Source of the DNA: Pteria penguin
Taxonomy: Eukaryota; Mollusca; Bivalvia; Pterioida; Pteriidae
Length of the DNA: 64,000 bases
Reading direction: 5' to 3'
Assembly (NCBI GenBank): GCA_035048485.1
Contig: CM068587.1
Coordinates: 55,966,288-56,030,287, forward strand
Under the pieces are notes generated by a model. It saw nothing but the letters and a program-made list of their open reading frames with translations. It was not told where the DNA came from and did no database searches. Below are positions 59,231-64,000 of this stretch, piece by piece. Both the position numbers and the translations under genes were made by a program. Positions within the stretch are counted from its first letter, which is position 1; each line of letters opens with the position of its first letter.

Positions 59231-61845
59231 CAGTCCGATTGATGGAGAATCAATGTTTTAAATCTTAGAGAAGCCGTGCAAAAGAAAATCGAGCTAAAAA
59301 GAATAACACCGCAAATTTCATTCAGCTTTATTGGTGGGGAGGGGTATGCAACTCAAATTGGGAATAAAGAAAATTTTTGCGAAAGGGCCGATATTCGGAC
59401 ATAAATCAACAAACAATCCTCTGAAAGAAATATCTGACATTGCAAAACTGGGAAGATAAGCAATCTCGGACCAGTATCCCATTTCGTCTCATTAAACAAA
59501 AGAATCGTATTCAGCATAAAGCTGTATTGTGTCTGATTAGTTGAGATGCATTTACACAGTACACAAGAATTAAAGGAGCAATACCACACTGGCAATTTAT
59601 TCGGGGTATTTAGCTATTATCGCCTGTGATATTTAGAGTTCTAACATTTCATTACAATATTAATGACATTATGTTGAACGTTTTGTTAACACCAAGTTTG
59701 ACATCTTGTATTTACCTGAATCGACGATTTCTACCTGACGAATGTGACGAGTGGTGTTAACAAGCAGATGATTACTTTCTCTGGGCCCCTGGTCTCACTC
59801 CCTTGTGTGTGGTCACGTTTGTTCCTAAGTAGATGCTTTGGTTTTTCTTTTTTTTTCTTTTTGTTGATTTGGTATGTTTGTCGTTTCCTGCTTTGGACGA
59901 CAGAGTTGGTTTCTTTTCTGTGTTTTTCCTTTTTGTTGATTCTATGTATGTCCTTTGCTGTTTTGAACTATTGAGATGGTTTGTCCATCATTTTGTCTTA
60001 GGTTAACAATGAATTCTTTGGTAATAGATTTACAGAAAAAAAAACTTTGCTTTGTACAGCAGAGGAAATAAAACTTCAATCTACTAACTCTTGCCAATAT
60101 TAATGTTCCTGGAGATCAAAGTGAATTTATGTATTGACATTAAGAGACGTCACCCTGGATACTTATCAGAGCTGAAAAATATAATGTAATGAAATGAAAT
60201 CTCGTATTAAATCTCTTCATTAGTAAGAAAAAAAATGTTACAAATTGCTGGAAGAAAACTTACGTAGGATATTCTGGTATCATGACCCACATACAATGTA
60301 GCTGGCGGACAAGTACCTTACATCTTTGAGTAGGGTCTTTGATCAGAAAGCATTATGGGTATATCCTTTTATTTTGTTCCTTTTACACTGTACATTTGAA
60401 AATGTTGGTTTTAATTTCTCTATGTTCGTTCCGTTTAATATCACTAATGACAAATATGGGAGTAATGATGTCAATGAAGAATGATTTTATGTTCCTTATA
60501 TCGGTGAAATCTCTCGATCTACATACCTCGCGGTTATTATGTTTTATACAGTTTTGTTGTAAGTGATTAGTTTTTTTTTCTGAACGCAGTGACTATATAA
60601 TGCGTTGTCCGGTCTTTACCCAAAGAGGGATGGCCTGAACTTTGCACTTCACCGATTATAGATAGGAATTAAGAGACTTAACCATTAACGTTTTTAAAAA
60701 TGATTTAGATACCTATTTGATGATATTGGGATTGCAAAGAGATAATGCATAATAAACGTACAGACATATTTAACAAATAACTATTGGCATATTTGAAATA
60801 AAATTTGGAATTTGAAATTGTATAGTATATTTTACAGGCAGTCTAGAGATAATTGGTGTAATTGAACTACTGCATCCCTCTCTCCTCCCTTAATATATCG
60901 ACAAACAACAAAAAAGAAAAACACAGATTGATAAGATATTTTTGATATTTTTAACTCTGATCATTTCAAACTTGCTAGAAAAGATCACTTTCGATGTCAG
61001 TAATTCTGCTTTTGATAAACATGTACAACTTTAGTAGATCTGAGGAGTTGCATGGATCGTTTCCAATTTTATTTTTCAATCATTGAAATAATTGTAATGC
61101 CATCTTGTTCAGAATTTATTAATGCACACGATTAATCAATGTAAGTCATGCTTGTACTGAAATATATACAATTAGCCAAAGGCACGTTTAAAACCCTGAT
61201 GTTGATTTGTAAATGCATCATCACTTTCAGTAATTAATCTTTCGATCGGTTAAAATCCCCTACCCTAACCAGAAGTACAGAAAGTTATGAGATCTATTTA
61301 AGATTTCCCCTGAAGCCTCATCATCATTATGGTAACCCCTAAACTTTGATGTGTCAATTATCAATAATTTCTGTACAGAGGTAGAATTTTATGTGATTGA
61401 AATGACATGACGCAGTTACTTTCCTAATAAAAAGCTGAAGCCTTCCATACCAGGACTTTCATCCATTATAATGTTTACGTATACATGTATATTTGTCTTT
61501 TTAATGGTCAGACAGTGAGATATTCTTACACACAGAGAAATCGTTAACAGTGTGTGAAGAGACCGATATCGCAGTATGTGATATAATATTTGAGGTCCAT
61601 CCTCTACATGCACTATTGAAATCTTTTTGTGCCGTCTGTGTTGGCATTCAAGGCGGAAGCATCTAGCTAGACAGGAGAAGCTTACTCCTCACCGGCACCT
61701 ACTCCCACAATTACACTTCTATTGTTGATAAAGGATACAAGTTATCGCAAATATACATTTATAACTTTTAACGGCGTTTTCCACAATTATATTTCGTAAG
61801 GACTGTTAGTTTTATGTAAATGCTTAAATATATACGGTCTCGTTT

Positions 61846-62125
61846 TTATGCCCCCGCCATGAAATGGCCGGGGCATATAGTGTTACCCTGTTCTGTCATT
61901 CCGTCATCCAGTTTCCGCTCATTCTCAGTGAAGATTTGATGAATTAAATTGATATTGGGTATATAGATGTATCAAGTGAAAATGCAGGTCAAGTTCGAAT
62001 ATGGGTGTGTTCCGGTAATTTTTGACAGAGTAATTGCCCTTGAATTTTCAATATTACTTTTCTGGCAATTATATTTCACTACTTATGCTGTCAGCGGGGG
62101 CATCTGTGTCGCACCGACACATTAA
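61846..62125 (+). mobile_element. Compact hairpin-headed element with GCCCCCGC ends
   Basis: The head TATGCCCCCGCCATGAAATG then GCCGGGGCATATAG is a perfect-looking foldback, followed by TTCTGTCATTCCGTCATCC. The right end, GCGGGGGCATCTGTGTCGCA, mirrors the left GCCCCCGC. The interior has GACAGAGTAATTGCCCTTGA, the same motif as the internal units at 51938-52924. It is about 280 bp long. Confidence 0.68.
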
Positions 62126-63432
62126 AATTTTAATTATATCCTTCTTTCATTACTGCTTTGTACTGACGAGTTTATGGTAAAACATTATCGGCGTTTCCAA
62201 AGTATTTTACGAATATGTAATGAGGGACAGGATCGTACAAGTGGTAAAGCAATGGACTACCTAATTTTAAAACCCAAGTTCGATTCAGGCTAATCGCCTT
62301 GATTTTTCTTAAACGATTTATCATATTCAACCTCCCTATCAGTTCTTCGAAGAGACAATATAAATCGAGACCTTGTGTCATAATACACGCTAGCACTTAA
62401 ACGATCCTTTACTGCTATGGATGGGTCATAAGCTTACAGTAGGAAGCAAAGCGCCAGGCAGGTGCCGCCAGCATATATGTACAGCAATCTTCTAGTAGCG
62501 TAAAATAATAATAAACTAATCAAATCGAATATGTAATGTTTTGTTGATGCCAAGATTCGGAAATGAAAAACAGAAAAGTATCTTTTAGAGATTTTTTATT
62601 CCAGCTGACAATAAATATGATATGTCGCACAAAGAGAAATATCGTAGCAAAACGAGTATTGTATTGGTAGACACACTATGAGAACAAGCGCACGTACCAC
62701 AAGCTGCATTCATCGTGATCTGACAAATGGAGTATTTATTGTTTAATATCTCCTACAATTATATAAAACGTTTGATTTCTCATGCGGATACCGTCCAATA
62801 GATCATTGTCCGACTTAAAACGGCGACATGGAAATTCAATTATGGAATAAGGATGAAATGAAGTGTGAATTATGCAGTATATCTGTTATCCTCTTGGCAA
62901 CAAATTCACAAAGTTTTGATTGATTTTGAGAGTTTAGTTTGATCGAATAACATGGTTTTCAGTTATTTCTGCTGTGGGTGTCAATTAGGACGTATAGAAA
63001 TTATGAATAAGACTATTAATTCGTTTTTGCAAAGCTGAATTAGTGATACAAATTCCTTCAAGATATTAACAAAATTGTATATTTATAGGAAAACAGGAAT
63101 ATGTACCTCGAATGGCAATTGACATAAACATTTTTCGAATTAATGATGAGCAACAAGTTTTGTTTTGTCGAGAAAAAAATTGATATGTATAATAACCGAT
63201 ATGTACAGGAGTAAAATTCAATACATTAAAATTATACAAGCGACTTGATAGGCAGCAAAAGGTACAGATGCCGCGTATGTAAGTGAAAATTTGATTTCGT
63301 TGTACAATATTGTAGAAAATAGATCTTAAAACCGTATTTGTATTGTTTAAATCGTATTCATATGGTTTAAATTCACCAAGTATACACATAGAAACATAAC
63401 GTGTATGTTTTCTTTGAATGGCATAAAATCAT

Positions 63433-63438
63433 TTTATT
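63433..63438 (-). terminator. Possible poly(A) signal AATAAA for the GPCR gene
   Basis: The minus strand reads AATAAA here, about 34 bases after the stop codon at 63472-63474. It would give a very short 3' UTR. AATAAA is frequent by chance in AT-rich DNA. Confidence 0.3.
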
Positions 63439-63471
63439 AACTGTGTTGTTGTCAAAACGGCAACCAAGCCC

Positions 63472-64000
63472 TTATTTGATATAGAAAATCTCTCCACCAT
63501 TTGTTTGACCATTTGTTTGTCTGTCTTCTATGAATGATCCTTCACTGCTTTCATCACGCGGTCCTATGTTATGCCTTTTATCGCCATCAATTGATCCTAA
63601 ATCCTTCGACGATCCATTTTGTTGTACGGTTTTCACATTATTCAAGTGCTGTTTAGAGTTTAAACTTCTATGTTTAGATTTGGATATCGCCGTAAATTCT
63701 TCGTCGAAAGAGGACACCGAATTCTGTCCGCAAAACATTTTTTTGAATGCGATTTTGAACTGACCATTGCCGATGGCGTAGAGAAAAGGATTAACAGCCG
63801 AGTTGATGTGACTTAAAAGTATAGCAGCTAACAGTAAGGTGTAGTGATACATACAGGACGGACTTTTACATAAGAGAGTAATAGAGTTCAAAATATGAAT
63901 CGGCAACCAACAAAGTGCAAATATGCCTATCACAATCGCTAGAGATTTTGCCGCTTTCACTTCCCTTTTGAATCTGCTTTGAGCTTTTTGACTTTCTGTT
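63472..64000 (-). CDS. Adenosine receptor-like GPCR, 3' coding exon (5' part outside the window)
   Basis: The frame is open from the right edge (64000) to a stop at 63472-63474, with about 175 codons visible. It covers the end of intracellular loop 3 (FKREVKAAKS), TM6 (AIVIGIFALCWLPIHILN), extracellular loop 3 with a C-x4-C pair (CKSPSC), TM7 and the cytoplasmic tail. Family-specific residues are kept: the CWLP turn with His and Asn at WLPxHxxN (His6.52 and Asn6.55, contacts for the adenine ring), LSH-x-NS at TM7 (the Ser7.42/His7.43 ribose contacts) and NPFLY (NPxxY). The tail starts KKMFCG, whose Cys may be palmitoylated. This matches class A adenosine receptors, A2-like in TM6. Such receptors act at the plasma membrane, normally through G proteins. 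TM1 to TM5 are outside the window, so subtype and start are unknown. An apparent start at 63960 is an internal GTG, not a real start. Confidence 0.87.
   Translation of the reverse strand, partial: TESQKAQSRFKREVKAAKSLAIVIGIFALCWLPIHILNSITLLCKSPSCMYHYTLLLAAILLSHINSAVNPFLYAIGNGQFKIAFKKMFCGQNSVSSFDEEFTAISKSKHRSLNSKQHLNNVKTVQQNGSSKDLGSIDGDKRHNIGPRDESSEGSFIEDRQTNGQTNGGEIFYIK

Larger units (their letters stand above)
58655..63471. other. Downstream of the last seen CFAP61 exon; intron or intergenic
   Basis: No further CFAP61 exon with matching phase was recognised. Contents are a hairpin-family fragment at about 59126-59230, a GTTGATTTGGTATG tract at 59840-59960 similar to 58234, and a hairpin-family element at 61846-62125. 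A weak tRNA-like stretch lies at 62228-62300. The rest (59260-61840, 62300-63430) shows nothing recognisable. If the CFAP61 3' exons lie beyond 64000, this is an intron and the GPCR is nested inside it. Confidence 0.5.

Noticed and set aside
62228..62300. tRNA-like stretch with a GGTAAAGC and an AGTTCGATTC
   Set aside because: The acceptor stem does not pair convincingly and no SINE body follows, so neither a tRNA gene nor a SINE is called.
63960..63960. Start of a short receptor-like protein at this position
   Set aside because: It is an internal GTG codon; the frame continues upstream to the window edge with family-like sequence.
1..64000. CRISPR arrays, operons, bacterial ribosome sites
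   Set aside because: The window is eukaryotic with spliced genes; the tandem arrays have no spacers and are ordinary satellites.

Overview
The window is animal nuclear DNA. It is AT-rich, its genes are cut into many short exons by repeat-filled introns, and it carries tRNA-derived SINEs, MITEs and hairpin-headed repeats of the kind common in lophotrochozoan genomes. The most likely source is a mollusc, probably a bivalve. The species is an inference, because no gene here is diagnostic.

The core of the window is a divergent gene pair. CRNKL1 (Crooked neck, a HAT-repeat spliceosome protein) lies on the minus strand as 16 coding exons from 29288 down to 15013. Every junction is in phase and the exons give a 746-residue protein. 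CFAP61 (a ciliary protein of the calmodulin- and radial-spoke-associated complex) lies on the plus strand. It has 21 coding exons from 31168 to 58654, all in phase, giving 1045 residues, and its C-terminal end is not found in the window. The shared upstream region holds a perfect RFX X-box at 29551-29563, as expected for a ciliary gene. The two genes are also head to head in human, so this appears to be old synteny. One CRNKL1 intron (23706-24361) is a textbook minor-spliceosome AT-AC intron.

At the left edge (1177-1435, minus) is the first coding exon of a small secreted protein with an IGFBP-type cysteine pattern; the rest of it was not found. At the right edge (63472-64000, minus) is the last coding exon of an adenosine-receptor-like GPCR (TM6 to C-terminus), running off the window. 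Because CFAP61 is unfinished at 58654, this GPCR may lie inside a large CFAP61 intron on the opposite strand.

The remaining sequence is mostly repeats. Between 3 and 5 kb is a near-identical tandem duplication of about 890 bp. Between 7.3 and 10 kb are satellite arrays of 79 bp and about 108 bp. At 13.7-14.1 kb two copies of one MITE face each other. Two SINE families recur, some copies with clear target-site duplications, and a hairpin-headed repeat family with TCTGTC or CCGTCC runs recurs at least nine times. Nested insertions are visible at 20.06-20.52 kb and 51.94-52.92 kb. The 11.5-kb CFAP61 intron (46951-58484) is a repeat collection that includes a LINE reverse-transcriptase fragment.
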